Positions 47,601 through 59,400 of a stretch of 64,000 bases of DNA are shown here, piece by piece. Every line of letters begins with the position of its first letter. Position 1 is the stretch's first letter. The stretch covers positions 27,885,744 through 27,949,743 of the forward strand of contig OX637393.1 in assembly GCA_951799425.1 (NCBI GenBank), written 5' to 3'. The position numbers and the translations under genes were made by a program. This DNA is from Ilex aquifolium (taxonomy: Eukaryota > Streptophyta > Magnoliopsida > Aquifoliales > Aquifoliaceae). The notes under the pieces are model-generated. The model saw only the letters and a program-made list of their open reading frames with translations, searched no databases and was not told the DNA's origin.

Positions 47601-49226
47601 TGGAGTATTTGGAGGACTACGACTTCACTTTGCATTACCATCCTGGTAAGGCAAACATGGTGGCTAATGCACTCAGCTGAAAGTCACGAGGAGTCTTGGC
47701 TAGTGTGGCTTCTCGGGAGTGGCAGATACTCGAGACTTTGGAATAGTTCGGGCTACACTACAGTGGTCAGACTCAGGACACTTTGGAGAGTTTGGTGGCT
47801 ACGCCTTCCTTACTGAGCAGGGTGATCGAGTCCTAGGGGTAGGACATGGAGATACTGTCCATCAGGGATGGGGTACGGGCAGGTCCAGGTGACGAGGGCT
47901 GGGTCATTCATGCAAATGGTAGTCTTCGGTTTAGGGGGAGGGTTATGGTTCCCCAGTCTACGGATCTGAGAGAGGAGATTCTCATGGAGTTTCATTGCTC
48001 CCGTTTTTCCATACATCCAGGTGGCACGAAGATGTACCATGATCTTCGTCGCCAATACTATTGGAGTGGGATGAAGAGGTACGTTGGAGATTTCGTTAGT
48101 CAATCATGTGTCAGCAGGGTTGCTCCAGCCTTTGGAGGTGGCTGAGTGGAAGTGGGAGCACGTCACGATGGACTTTGTGACCTACTTACCATGGACATCG
48201 CGGGGGCATGATGCGGTGTGGGTGATAGTGGACCAGCTTACAAAGTCGGCACACTTTTTGACAGTGCGGATGACCTTCACACTAGAGGAATTCTGGAGGC
48301 TGTACATACGGGAGATTGTCCGGTTGCATGGGGTACCCGTATCTATAGTATCAGATTGAGATCCTAGGTTCACAGCTCATTTTTGGGAGAGTTTCTAGCA
48401 GGCCATAGGGACACAGTTGATGATGAGCACAAATTTTCATCCCCAGACGGACGGTCAGTCAGAGAAGACCATCCAGACATTAGAGGACATATTACGGGCA
48501 TGCATCCAAGATCTCAAGGGTAGTTGGGAAGAGCAATTACCCTTAGTGAAGTTCGCCTACAACAACAGTTATCAGGCGAGCATACAAAGGACACCCTATG
48601 AGGCACTTTATGGGAGGCCGTGTCATTCTCCGATTTGTTGGATGGAGGTTGAAGAGAGACCTTTTACGGGTCCAGACTTTATTAGAGACACCTCGGAGAA
48701 GGTGGATTTGATACGAAAGTGTCTTCTCACGGCTCAAAGCTGGAAGAAGAGCTACGTTGACAGTCGGCGGCCACCTCTAGAGTTTGGGGTTGGTGATCAC
48801 ATATTCTTGAAGGTGATGCCTAAGAGGGGAGTGGTCAGATTCGGGAAGCGGGGAAATCTGTCGCCGAGGTTTATTGGGCCCTTCGAGGTACTCAAGAGGG
48901 TTGGTACAGTTACTTACCAGTTGGCGTTATCGCCAAATTTATCAGGTGTTCACGTGGTATTCCAGGACTCCATGCTCTGGAAGTACACTCCAGATCTGAC
49001 ACATGTGGTGGATTGGGGTTAATTGATTGTTAATGTGGATGGAAACTTTGAGAAGGGACCAGTGCGTATCATGGATAGCCGAAAGCAAATTTTGCGAGGC
49101 AAGACTGTGTGGCTGGTGAAGGTGTTGTGGCAGCACCGAGGTGTGGAGGAGGCGACATGTGAGCGTGAGGACACTATACATACCATTTATCCATTCTTGT
49201 TCGAGGATGGAGGTACATTCTTGTAG
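44670..49226 (+). pseudogene. Element C gag-pol remnant
   Basis: Begins directly after TAG, with an Arg/Gly-rich N-terminus. Domains follow in Tekay order: capsid region (about 44890-45270), zinc knuckle [14 protein letters not shown] (about 45544), protease (about 45900-46230), reverse transcriptase (about 46500-47000), RNase H (about 47340-47690), integrase (about 47990-48480), then the GPF motif region (about 48830-48990) and chromodomain-like tail (about 49050-49210). It is broken at more than ten places and cannot make the polyprotein. It is clearly an older relative of B. Confidence 0.88.
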
Positions 49227-49283
49227 TCATTTAGTATTATATGAAAGTTGCATATGCATGCAGTTAAGTGTGCATGAGTGTGT

Positions 49284-49318
49284 AAATTTTAGGGACTAAA
49301 TTCTTTAAAGGGGGAGAA
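49284..49318 (+). promoter_or_regulatory. C pre-PPT hairpin and polypurine tract
   Basis: The stem reads AATTTTAG, GGA, CTAAATT, where other elements have TTTCG/CGAAA. The pairing partners differ on both sides. The PPT is AAAGGGGGAGAA to 49318. Confidence 0.8.
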
Positions 49319-50682
49319 TGTAAAACCCAGGTAAATTTAAATTTTTGTGAAAAATGGCAAAATGGTAATTTGTCACTTCGGTACGAGTTGAAAACTTAAA
49401 TTTTTTTAGAGCTTGGATGATGAAATGGACCTCACCGTTGGATTCGTCTCGTGAAATCTAGTTACCTAGTCAATTTTCTTTGAATTTTGAGATAGTCGAA
49501 TTTTTTCGCGTTTAAGAGATGAACGGGTGTCTCGTGACCTAAAAAAAAACGAGATATAGAATAAAATTTTGAAATTTGGAAAATAATTTAAAGAAAGTTC
49601 ATATAAAAATATTCTGAACTTGAACCGGGGCGAAATTTAATCATTTCGGGACGAAATCGGACCCGGGAATGAGGAACGTGTGGTGCGATGAGGACCAAGC
49701 ATCTAAAGGGTATAAATATGGGAGAAAATCAGATTTCCTCCCCATACCCACCAGATTTTTTGGTTTAGAGGGAAAAAGATAGAAAACTCCAACTTCTCTC
49801 TACGATCTACGGAGTTCCTTTGGTCGGAATCCTTCGGGCCAAATATCAAAGTTGTCCTGCTCGATGAGGGCTACGTCTACGTACCAAAAAGGATAGATTT
49901 CACCGAAGATTCAAAAATAAAATTTTGGAGAAATCAAGGTTTGAGTTTGGGTGGTGTTCTTGAAGGCTTTCTAAGTTGATTTTACGTTTCAAGAGGTAGG
50001 GTTTTACATCATAACTAGGTTTATTCTCAACCTAGATTTGTGAGATGGAGTTGGTAGGTTGTTAGAGGTATATGACACTTGCCTATTATTGTGAAATTGG
50101 TGAAATGGGTATTAGGAATGGGTAGAATAAATTCTATCTTGAATTGAGTATATAGAAATTACTTAATGTAATTTCTTAAGTTATATGATGAAATTGGGTA
50201 TTTTATGTGACTACATGATTTGGTGACTTGAAGGTGTTTGATTAAATGCCTATGTAAAATTAAGTGTGTTATTGCATAGATTATGTATTACATGCTTGGA
50301 AAAATTGTTGTTGAATGTAAATGTTGATATATGCTTATGATGTATTGGCATTGTGATGATTTATGGACAATTATATGCTTTGGATATAATTAGTCATGGA
50401 ATGTGTTGAAATGTGGTTGAAGTAGTTTATATTGCATTCATTACATATGGATATGATATTGATATTACAATTGTTCATTACATTGCATATGCACGGAGGC
50501 ATCACATTCATGGGTATTAGGCATGAGTGGGGGTGTGTGTGCATGTCTTTGAATCAAACATCACTCTTAGTGGTTGATAAGTGAGCTCGGTATAGTTGGA
50601 CCAAGGTTCAACAGAGTCACACAGTTGCATGAAAAGGAAAAAAACTTGTGTTGGGTATAGTAAGAAGGGCTAGACACTCCCT
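49319..50682 (+). repeat. C 3' LTR, left part
   Basis: Starts TGTAAAACCC and matches 33082-34460 of the 5' LTR at roughly 90%. It stops in the leader block, where K begins. The rest should lie beyond the window. Confidence 0.85.
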
Positions 50683-51618
50683 GATTCGACACTTTTTTGT
50701 GATCTGAATTATATTAATTATACACCCAAGTATAAGTGGTCAAATTGTAGTTTTCTCGGTTTTAAATCCAAGTATCGATCCCACGAAGAGTTTTAGTAAC
50801 TTAAAATTTAAAATAAAAACAAAATAAAAAGAACATTAAAGTTGTTGTTTAAAGCAGCGTAACAGTTGATAGCCTGTGATGTGAGCTTAGATTGATAACT
50901 AGTCTACTTTAAATTAAATGGAGAGATAAGATTGTTAATGGCAATAATATAAAAGATACCCTTCAATTTAGAGGATCCCATATGATTTATATCGGTTAAA
51001 TACTGGAAATGCTACCTTACAACAATTAACTTCCATGTTACTGGCAAATCAACCGGTAGGTCTGATGTATATAAACTATCACACAACAACTTCTTAGGTT
51101 AGCTGGTGATATAAAGTCATAACTTAGCAACGTTTTAGGTTAGTTGGTTATATGCATGACAAGTGACTAATCCAAGCAAACCAGAAGGACAAGCCATTCA
51201 TGAGGACTACTTGAATTATTCAATGTCTTGTGATAGAAAGTACATACATATTTAAACCATAACACAGCAACTTCTCAGGTTAGCTGGTGGTATTATTCAT
51301 AACACAGCCACTTCTTAGGTTAGCTGGTTATAGATGTGCCAGTTGACTAATTCAAGTGAACCAGAAAGCCATGTCATTCATGAGGAATACTTGAATTACT
51401 CAATTGGTTATCTGTGATATATATACCAGTTAAACATCCTCAGCGTTCCGGTGGAGGACTAGCCATACCGGTAGGAACACCGTGGTTGTTAGATTGGGCA
51501 ATATAGTTATATATAGTAATTAAACAACCCTAATAACCTAGAAGGACAAGCCATTCATGAGGATCATTTAGGTTTCGTACCACGCATCAGTAGAACATCC
51601 TCAACGTTCCGGTGGAGG
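50683..51618. mobile_element. Sequence K, probable LTR fragment (minus strand)
   Basis: Begins TGATTCGACAC inside C's 3' LTR. Its first 130 bases, read on the minus strand, resemble the 3' end of plant Athila/Tat-type LTRs (a GTGGGATCGATAC stretch, then a long AT-rich run to TCA). It holds worn repeats of a TTAGGTTAGCTGGT motif (51080-51340) and two copies of a GTTCCGGTGGAGG block (about 51450 and 51606). It is cut by D2 at 51619, so its other end and any duplication are outside. The family is uncertain. Confidence 0.5.
51080..51340. repeat. Worn tandem motif in K
   Basis: ACTTCTTAGGTTAGCTGGT and variants recur at about 51088, 51140, 51268 and 51308, with similar AACACAGC stretches before them. 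Confidence 0.7.
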
Positions 51619-52345
51619 TGTAAGACCCCGTATTAAAAATGAAATAAGGATACTATTATCTTAAGAGTTATCCTAAGATGAATAAAATGATGGTAGAAAC
51701 TTAGAATCATTGTTGAAAGATTGATCATGAAATTTGAGTTTCGGACGAATTGACTTTTGAGTCAAACTTAGTTTTGAATATGTTTAACCTTGAGAACAGT
51801 GATTAAGTAAGTTTCTAAATATTTTTAAGTCAAGATAAGGTCTTTAAAGAATCCGGGAGGTCCGAAAAATTTGGAATAGCCGTTTAGCACATATAGCGGT
51901 TCGGAGGGATAAAATAATAATTTTAGTGTTTCGGGTGTAAATTTACTTTAGTTTTGAGATAAATCATAAAACTAAATGTTTTTAGGTTAAAATAACATTA
52001 AAAATGAATCCGGAACGTCGAAAAACCTTAGGATAGTCATATGGATCAAATTTGGAATGTGTAGTGGCAAAACCGTAATTTTGGAGAAAACCCAAATCAG
52101 CCCATGAACAGTAAAAATCGGGACTGCTGGGTTTAAACCCAGATTTCAGCCCCTTTTCTTCCATTTTTTCTCACATCTCTCACCCAAAACTCCTTCACCC
52201 ATCTTAGAACTAGGGAGAGAAAGAAAGAAGAAGAGGGAAGAAGGGTTCTAGGGCTTGGGCTTGGCTTGAGAAGTTTGGAGATTAAGCTTAGAATTTTGAT
52301 TTCTAGGTAGGGGTTTTCTTCCATTCTTGTTCATTGATGTTAGGG

Positions 52346-52346
<1 letters not shown>

Positions 52347-52396
<50 letters not shown>
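52347..52396. repeat. (TA)n(TG)n microsatellite in D2
   Basis: TA units followed by about 16 TG units. Homologous to the pure TA tract in D1. Confidence 0.95.
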
Positions 52397-52399
<3 letters not shown>

Positions 52400-53926
52400 G
52401 CCTCTAAATGTTATATATATGATATGAAATCATCATCTCTTATTCTTTTTTTGCAAGGATTACATGTTTTTGAACAAAGTTAAGGTTGAATACCCATGAA
52501 ATCTCTTTTCTTGCTTGAAAACTCTAGTTTTTGGAGAGTGATGGATTTTCTTCTTAAATTCTTCATTTATTATTGATTTCGAAACTATAGTGCTTTGTGT
52601 TGAGTAATAAAATGATGTTGTTGTGATCTCTTGTATTTTTCTTAATTGGTTATTGGAATTGTCACATGATAAATTTGGGGATTTTTGAGATATGCTTGTA
52701 AATTGAGAAATTGATAAATTGAGTTTAATATTGTATCTCTTATGAGTGTGGGATGACCATGTGTGGCCTTTGACGAGATATCGTAGAGTGGGTAGACGTG
52801 TTGCTTGCTCCGTGTGGGTTTGCATTTTTCCTACCACTCGTAGTGGGGTTAGTGCTTTGGTAAGACTAAACCACTATTTGCTCACGGGTGCCGCGTCAGA
52901 GGGTTAGTATACTAATGCCTGAGTTGGATATGTCACTGCCATTGGTATGACATACGCCCTTCCTAAATGATGGATATCTTTGAGAAGATTTGTGTGTGTG
53001 TGTGTGGGGGGGGGGGGGGGGCTAGATATTACTCAATGTGTTGATTCATGGGGTTTGCCTCGCATCATGTTTGAAATACATATACATATTGTTGTGGAAT
53101 ATTTGAGTTATGGATTACTGTTATTGTTGTGGAAATGGTTTCCTACAAGGACTTGTGGAAGTATGGGATTCTACAAGGTCTTGTGGGAAAATGGTATATA
53201 TTTTGGAAATGGTTATTTATTGTAGCTGAGTTTTTTTGTTACTACTCATTTCATTTAATGTTGCTACTTAAACTTGAGATCTGTTTTAAAATGTCCCTGT
53301 TTTACTTCAAAAATTAGATATGTTAATTGTAAAATGAGACCGACCATTTCATATGCTTTTATAAACCTTGTCGGGTTTGGAAGGATTTTCCTACAGAGCT
53401 TCGTGCTCACCCCCCCCCCCACCTACCCACATTTCAGATTATACACTTGAGGAGGAGCTGGGAGTCGAGGAGCCAGTACATTGGGAGACTCTGATCGACG
53501 GGAGTGTGGATCCCGAGGTGGATGCTTAGAGCATTATTGTAAAACCCGGGAAATTTGGACTTTTTCCAAAAAGGGCAAAATAGTAATTTGCCACTATAAT
53601 GCGTATTTAAAATACTCATGTTTTAGACCTCGGATGAGGAAACGGAGTTCGCTGATTGAATTCGTATTGCGAAAACGAGTCACCTTGTCAAATTTCGTCG
53701 AATTCCGAGATAGTCGGATTTTGCATGTCGTTCGAGGCGACTGCGTGGCGAATGACCTCACGAAGTGTCCCCATAAATGAATTTTATAAAATTTCCTTAA
53801 AATTAAGTTAAAGTTCAAATAAAATTAATTTGAACTTAAACCGAGATCAAACGAATCGTTTCGGGACTAAATCGGACCCGATTAAGCGAGGGACACGTGG
53901 CGCGACGTGGGCCGAGTATTTAAAAC

Positions 53927-53934
53927 TATAAATA
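53927..53934 (+). promoter_or_regulatory. TATA box of B 5' LTR
   Basis: TATAAATA followed by GGGG, about 390 bp into the LTR. Confidence 0.8.
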
Positions 53935-54230
53935 GGGGTAAATATCTAAAAAATCAGAATTTTCTTCCCTTGTGTTCTTGTTTGGCCGGCCAAGAGAGAG
54001 AGAAGAGAGAAAACCTTGATCTTTAAGCTTTCTCCGTCGATTCCCGGAGTTCCGTCGCTCGGATTTTGTCGAACCAAGAGCTAAAGTCGATCACATCGAC
54101 GAGGGCTACGCAACCACACCAAGAGCAAGGGATTTCACCGAAGATCCAAGAGAGGAGATTTGGGGGAAATCTAGACTTGGGCTTGGAAAGTGTTCTTGAA
54201 GCTTCCTTCGGGTGAATTACGCTTCAAGAG

Positions 54231-54236
54231 GTAGGG
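54231..54236 (+). promoter_or_regulatory. Donor-like site in B leader
   Basis: CAAGAG/GTAGGG. With the TAG ending at 56408, directly before the gag ATG, this would bound a 2178-bp leader intron holding the palindrome array and the primer site. Splicing is inferred from conservation only. Confidence 0.5.
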
Positions 54237-55587
54237 TTTCTCCTACTTGGGACTATTTTTCACCTATGGTGTCATATGGGTGGGTAGGTGTGTATAGAAC
54301 TATAGGGTTTACTTACCTATGGTTATGGAAAGGGAGGTAAAAATGGTTGAATTCAAGTTCTAGTTTGAACTCGATATATAGAGGTTCCTTGTGTCATTCT
54401 TGGAAGTTTGGCATATAGTGATATGCTATGTATTTATATGATGATCATTCTTGGAAGTTTGGCATATAGTAATATGCTATGTGTTTATATGATGAGGTGC
54501 TAGTTGTGTACATTGAGCCTTGTCATAGGAATGAAATGATTATGTGATAACATGATGGTTGCCTTGAAGGTGTTGTTAAATGCCTTTTGTATGTTAAAGT
54601 GTGTGACACATGACTATGTATAGCATGCTTAAGTCTTGTGTTGATTGGATATGTTGCTAATGTGTTAGCTTCATGGGAATATGGTATTTATATGCTTTGA
54701 TATGATTTGCCATGGATATATATATTGAGCATTATGTTGTATGCAATGGAACATGGCATTGCATATGTATTTCATTACATGGGTGTGTGTGCATGGTTGA
54801 TGTCAATACCACACTTGGAGATTGACAGTATGGCTTGGGAAAAGTTGGGTCGAAGAACTAGCTAAGCCGCTTGATTGCATGATAAATTGGGTCGGGATGA
54901 GCAAGAAGAGGCATGACGACCTCTCGGGTGAAAGACCCGGTGTTTGGGGGGTGCACTCCGTTGGTATAAGAGCCCATAAAGTGTACGGGTGTGGAAGACC
55001 ATTGGTTAAGTCCATAAAGAAGTCCGATCCCAAGAAAGACCCTAGTTTTCAAAATATCATTTGATGTAAACATAAATGATGAAATGAAACATTTTGGCAT
55101 TGCATTGTGTTGTATGAGTCGGTGAGAACTCGGGTTAAAATGCATGAGTGAGTGACATCTCATTTCATGGCATGGTATGTTGCATTCCAACTTAGAATGC
55201 ATGTCCTTTTGATAAATGATTGTTTGCAAATGAATGTTGCATGAGCATGAGCATCTAGGGGGAGAGTAGCCCTGGTAGGGTTTACTTTACTGGGCGTTGG
55301 CTCACCCTATACGGGAAACATTTCAGGTATGGGGTTTACACCGGCGGATGGCTCACTTGGAGAGCATCAAGGATGAAGGGGGCCGGCATGTGGCCTTAGT
55401 TCGAGTTTTTGTAAAACTTTAGTATAAATTCCATTTTGATGTGTAAATTATGGAATTAAATGTAATGGAACTTGTATAAGTTGTGTATTATATGAAAAAT
55501 CGTATTATGCATGTGTTGGATGAGTTAGGAATGTATTAGAATGGATTGGAAGTGAAAAACAAAGGAAAAAGGCAAAACTGGCAAAAT

Positions 55588-55688
55588 CGTACCGGTACGC
55601 GTACCGGTACGTAGACAGACAGAAGGCAGAGCCTACCGGTACGCCGATGTCCAGTGGGTTCAGCGTACCGGTATGCGTACCGGTACGC
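55588..55688. repeat. CGTACCGGTACG palindrome array, B 5' LTR
   Basis: Five units (CGTACCGGTACG, GCGTACCGGTACG and relatives) in 100 bp, with CCAGTGGGTT between, a spacer also seen in A2. The 3' LTR array is at 63175-63275. Confidence 0.93.
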
Positions 55689-55979
55689 CCTCCAAAACTC
55701 AGAATTTTTTTTATTTTTGTTTTCTTTGCCAAGCCTTTGGGCTATGTTTTTCCTTCCCTCCAATGATCAAATTGGACCCTATTGGGGTATGAATCATGGG
55801 GAGTTGGACTGGGGTTGGATCGAATGAACGTTGAACCGAATTTTCATTGTGGATTATAACCTCAGTTTAAGGATGTTATTGATGTGGTGTCGGGTTAAGC
55901 GACATCCACGGGTATTTTCGCGGGTTGATGGGTTGTCAACGGTTAATACAGGACCCCCGGAAAATGGGGCGTCACAGCT

Positions 55980-55991
55980 TGGTATCAGAGC
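55980..55991 (+). promoter_or_regulatory. B primer binding site (tRNA-iMet)
   Basis: TGGTATCAGAGC, three bases after the 5' LTR. Confidence 0.96.
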
Positions 55992-56408
55992 TTAGGCCAT
56001 AGATCATATGTGGTCTTGTGGGAAATGAGTCTATCATCTTCCATTGCAAGGGAGAACGAGGTTTAGAGCCCTAGCTAATTCGAAAACCTAAGCTTGATGG
56101 GCATTGGGTCTAGACCATTGCATGCATTGTGCATTTCATCTTATGTGTTTAAATGCTACATGTTATGTGCTATGTGCTATGTGGATAATATACATCGTAG
56201 AATGTATATGGAAATGAACACACTAGGGTTAGGAAACATAACCTTGGGAGTGGGAAAACAAATGAACGGGAGGGTTCATGGTATAAATGTCTACTAAGGA
56301 GAGGAATATGCTTTCCTAGTGAGACGATTCGGAAACTCTTTATGTATGAGTATTGATTCCTATTTTTGGGATGCCTTGTAAAACTATATTGTTATTTGAC
56401 TTATGTAG

Positions 56409-59400
56409 ATGGCATGTAGAGGGCGTGGACGCCGAGGCGGTAGGTGGAACAACCAACCACCTCCGGCCTTTGATCACCAAGCCTTTGCAGAGGCTATTGG
56501 TGAGGCGGCGGCGACTATTGCACAGGCTAGTGCTACAGCCGCTACCATTGCACAGACGGGTGCAAACATGGGACAAGGAGGCTCGAGTAACCTCCAGAAG
56601 TTCAAGGCCCATCATCCTCCGATTTTTCTGGGAGGTGCGGATCCAATGGTAGCCGATCGTTGGATTCGGCAAGTGGAGAAGATCTTGAGGGCTATGGAGA
56701 TCACTTCCGATGCCACCAAGATAACTCTGGCAACTTTTCAGCTGGAGGGAGAGTCCCAGCTATGGTGGGATTGGGTGAAGGACTCCAGAAATTTGGAGGC
56801 CATGACTTGGGCAGAGTTCCGAGAGCTCTATATGGGAAAGTATTTCCCAGCAACTGCTCGACATGCTAAGGCCAAGGAGTTCCTAGAATTGAAGCAGGGA
56901 AATATGAATGTGCTAGAATACGTGGCCAAATTCACGGAGTTGGCCCGTTTTGCTGATGACTATGTGGCCTCAGACGTGGCCAAGGTACGTAAGTTCGAAG
57001 ATGGACTGAAGTTGTCCATTCGAGGCAAGATTGTGGGACTTCTCCTGCAAGACCTCGATTCGATGGTCAAGACTGCAATGGCTATCGAGAGAGAGGTGGA
57101 GGATGCGCGCAACATCCGAGAAGCGGGTGTTAAGGACAAAAAGAAGGAGGGTCAATCCTCTTCTTCTAGTGCGGGAAAGAAACAAAGGACTTATGTTCCG
57201 CATGGAGTTCAAGGGCAGAGCCGCGGCTATCAAGGCCAAGGCCGGGGTCGATTCTTCCAAGACGGGGGAAACTTCAGGACCGCCTTCCAGACGGGTCAGA
57301 AGACTTGTTATTTTTGTCACCAGCCGGGTCACATAAAGAAGGAGTGTCCTCGACTGCAGGGATCCCAGAGCTATGGGACATCCCAATCCCAGTCTTCTGT
57401 GGGACAGCCACAGACACAGTTTGTTCCTCCTTACCCCTCCATGGGTCAAAGGAGCCAGTACCAATCACAGGGTGCTGCCCAAGGCCCTACCACTTCACGT
57501 GCGGGAACACCGCAAGCTGGCCAGATGGGCCAAGGCATGGATAGCGGGCGAGGCCAGGGTTCACAGGCCGGGACTTCAGGGACCCAGGGACGTGTCTACG
57601 CCATTATGCCACAGACTGAGCCGGCAGATCAGTCGGTGATACAGGGTACATTTCTACTCTCTCGTTTATGGGCAAGAGTATTATTTGACTCTGGTGCATC
57701 GCATTCATTCATTTCTGCATCTTGTGTGAAAGACTTGAGTTTAGAGGTTGAGACTTTAGAAGAACCATTACATGTGAGTTCTCCCCTAGGTGCTAGGGTG
57801 AGAATTGATCAGATATGTCGGGGTTGTGAGCTAGAGATCTCAGGGATTCTACTCACTGTGGACCTTCGGGTCATGGACATGTCGGAGTTCGATGTAATCC
57901 TGGGAATGGATTGGTTGGCGGCACACCGAGTCGTCATTGATTGTGACCGGAAGCGGGTTACTGCTTACACCTCGGATGGGGTTTGTTTCAGGTTTCAGGG
58001 GGATAAGCACGATGCTTTACCTCAAACCGTGTACGACTCTAGATGGCACGGACAGTTGATGGGTTGGCTAGCAAGCCTTACCCTGGAGGACGAGGCGAGA
58101 CAGGAGTTTGGTCTACCTCGGGTTGTGTGTGATTATGAGGATGTTTTTTCGGGTGAACTTCCGGGATTACCTCCACATAGGGATGTAGATTTTAATATAG
58201 AGTTGCATCCTGGTACATCGCCCATTTCTATGACTCCACATAGGATGGCGCCTACTGAGTTGCAAGAACTCAAGGTCCAATTGCAGGAATTGTTGGACCG
58301 GGGTTTCATTAGACCGAGTACCTCACCTTGGGGCGCTCCGGTGTTATTTGCAAAGAAGAAGGACAAAACCCTTCGACTATGTATAGACTACCGGCAGTTG
58401 AATAGGGTTACTATCAAGAATAGGTACCCTTTGCCGAGGATTGATGACTTGTTTGATCAGCTGAGAGGGGCGCGGGTCTACTCCAAGATAGATCTCTGCA
58501 CCAGTTACCATCAGTTGAGAGTTAGGGAGACAGATATCCCTAAGACGGCGTTTCGGACGCGTTATGGGCATTTCGAGTTCACAGTGATGCCATTCGGATT
58601 GACGAACGCCCCAGCGGCATTCATGGATCTCATGCATAGGGTGTTCCAACCCTACCTTGATCAGTTCGTCGTGGTTTTTGTTGACGACATCTTGATTTAC
58701 TCCAAGTCTGAGGAGGAGCATGAGGGTCACTTGAGGATCGTTCTTCAGATCTTGAGAGACCATCAGTTATATGCCAAGTTCAGTAAGTGTGAATTTTGGT
58801 TGACTGAGGTAAAGTTTTTGGGACATGTGGTATCGGCTTCGGGTGTATCCGTAGACCCGGAGAAGGTGGAGGCAGTCATGAATTGGGAGAGGCCGAAGTC
58901 AGTCTTCGAGATACGTAGTTTCTTGGGATTGGCAGGGTATTACAGGAGGTTCATTGACGACTTCTCCCGACTAGCTTCCCCTATGACTAGGTTGACCCGG
59001 AAAGAGGTTAAGTTTGAGTGGAATGATTCTTGCGAGAAGGCATTCCAGGAGTTGAAGAGGAGGCTTACTTCCGCTCCTATACTGATAGTTCCAGAAAGGG
59101 GACAGAGGTACACAGTGTATTGTGATGCCTCTAAGGACGGACTTGGATGCGTCTTGATGCAGTCCGGGAGAGTGGTAGCTTATGGTTCTCGGCAGTTAAA
59201 GAACCACGAGCAGAGTTACCTTACACATGACATGGAGTTGGCAGCCATTGTCTTTGCTTTGAAGGCTTGGCGCCACTATTTATACGGTGAGCAGTTTGAG
59301 GTGTTTTCAGACCATAAAAGTCTGAAGTACATTTTTACACAGCGGGACCTCAATACGAGGCAACGCAAGTGGATGGAGTTCCTGGAGGACTATGACTTCA

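Larger units (their letters stand above)
33082..50682 (+). mobile_element. Element C: old, structurally complete Tekay element, heavily nested
   Basis: The 5' LTR is 33082-34612 plus 43244-44330 (about 2.6 kb without E2). The primer site is at 44334, gag-pol remains at 44670-49226, the PPT ends at 49318, and the 3' LTR is 49319-50682, cut there by K. The LTR start TATAAAATCC is a worn TGTAAAACCC. In the first 115 bases the two LTRs differ at roughly one site in ten, far more than in A1, A2 or B. That suggests some millions of years at 1.3e-8 per site per year. Broken, with more than ten breaks. The right target duplication, if any, lies beyond the inserted material. Confidence 0.88.
53538..55976 (+). 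repeat. B 5' LTR
   Basis: TGTAAAACCCG to GGGGCGTCACA. TATA box at 53927-53934, donor-like site at 54231, a short direct repeat around ATTCTTGGAAGTTTGGCATA (54398 and 54447), leader block at about 54780-55040, palindrome array at 55588-55688. Confidence 0.96.

Noticed and set aside
53006-53021. Run of 16 G (and a C run near 53410) in D2
   Set aside because: Most likely length-variable homopolymers or base-calling noise; D1 lacks them. No meaning drawn.
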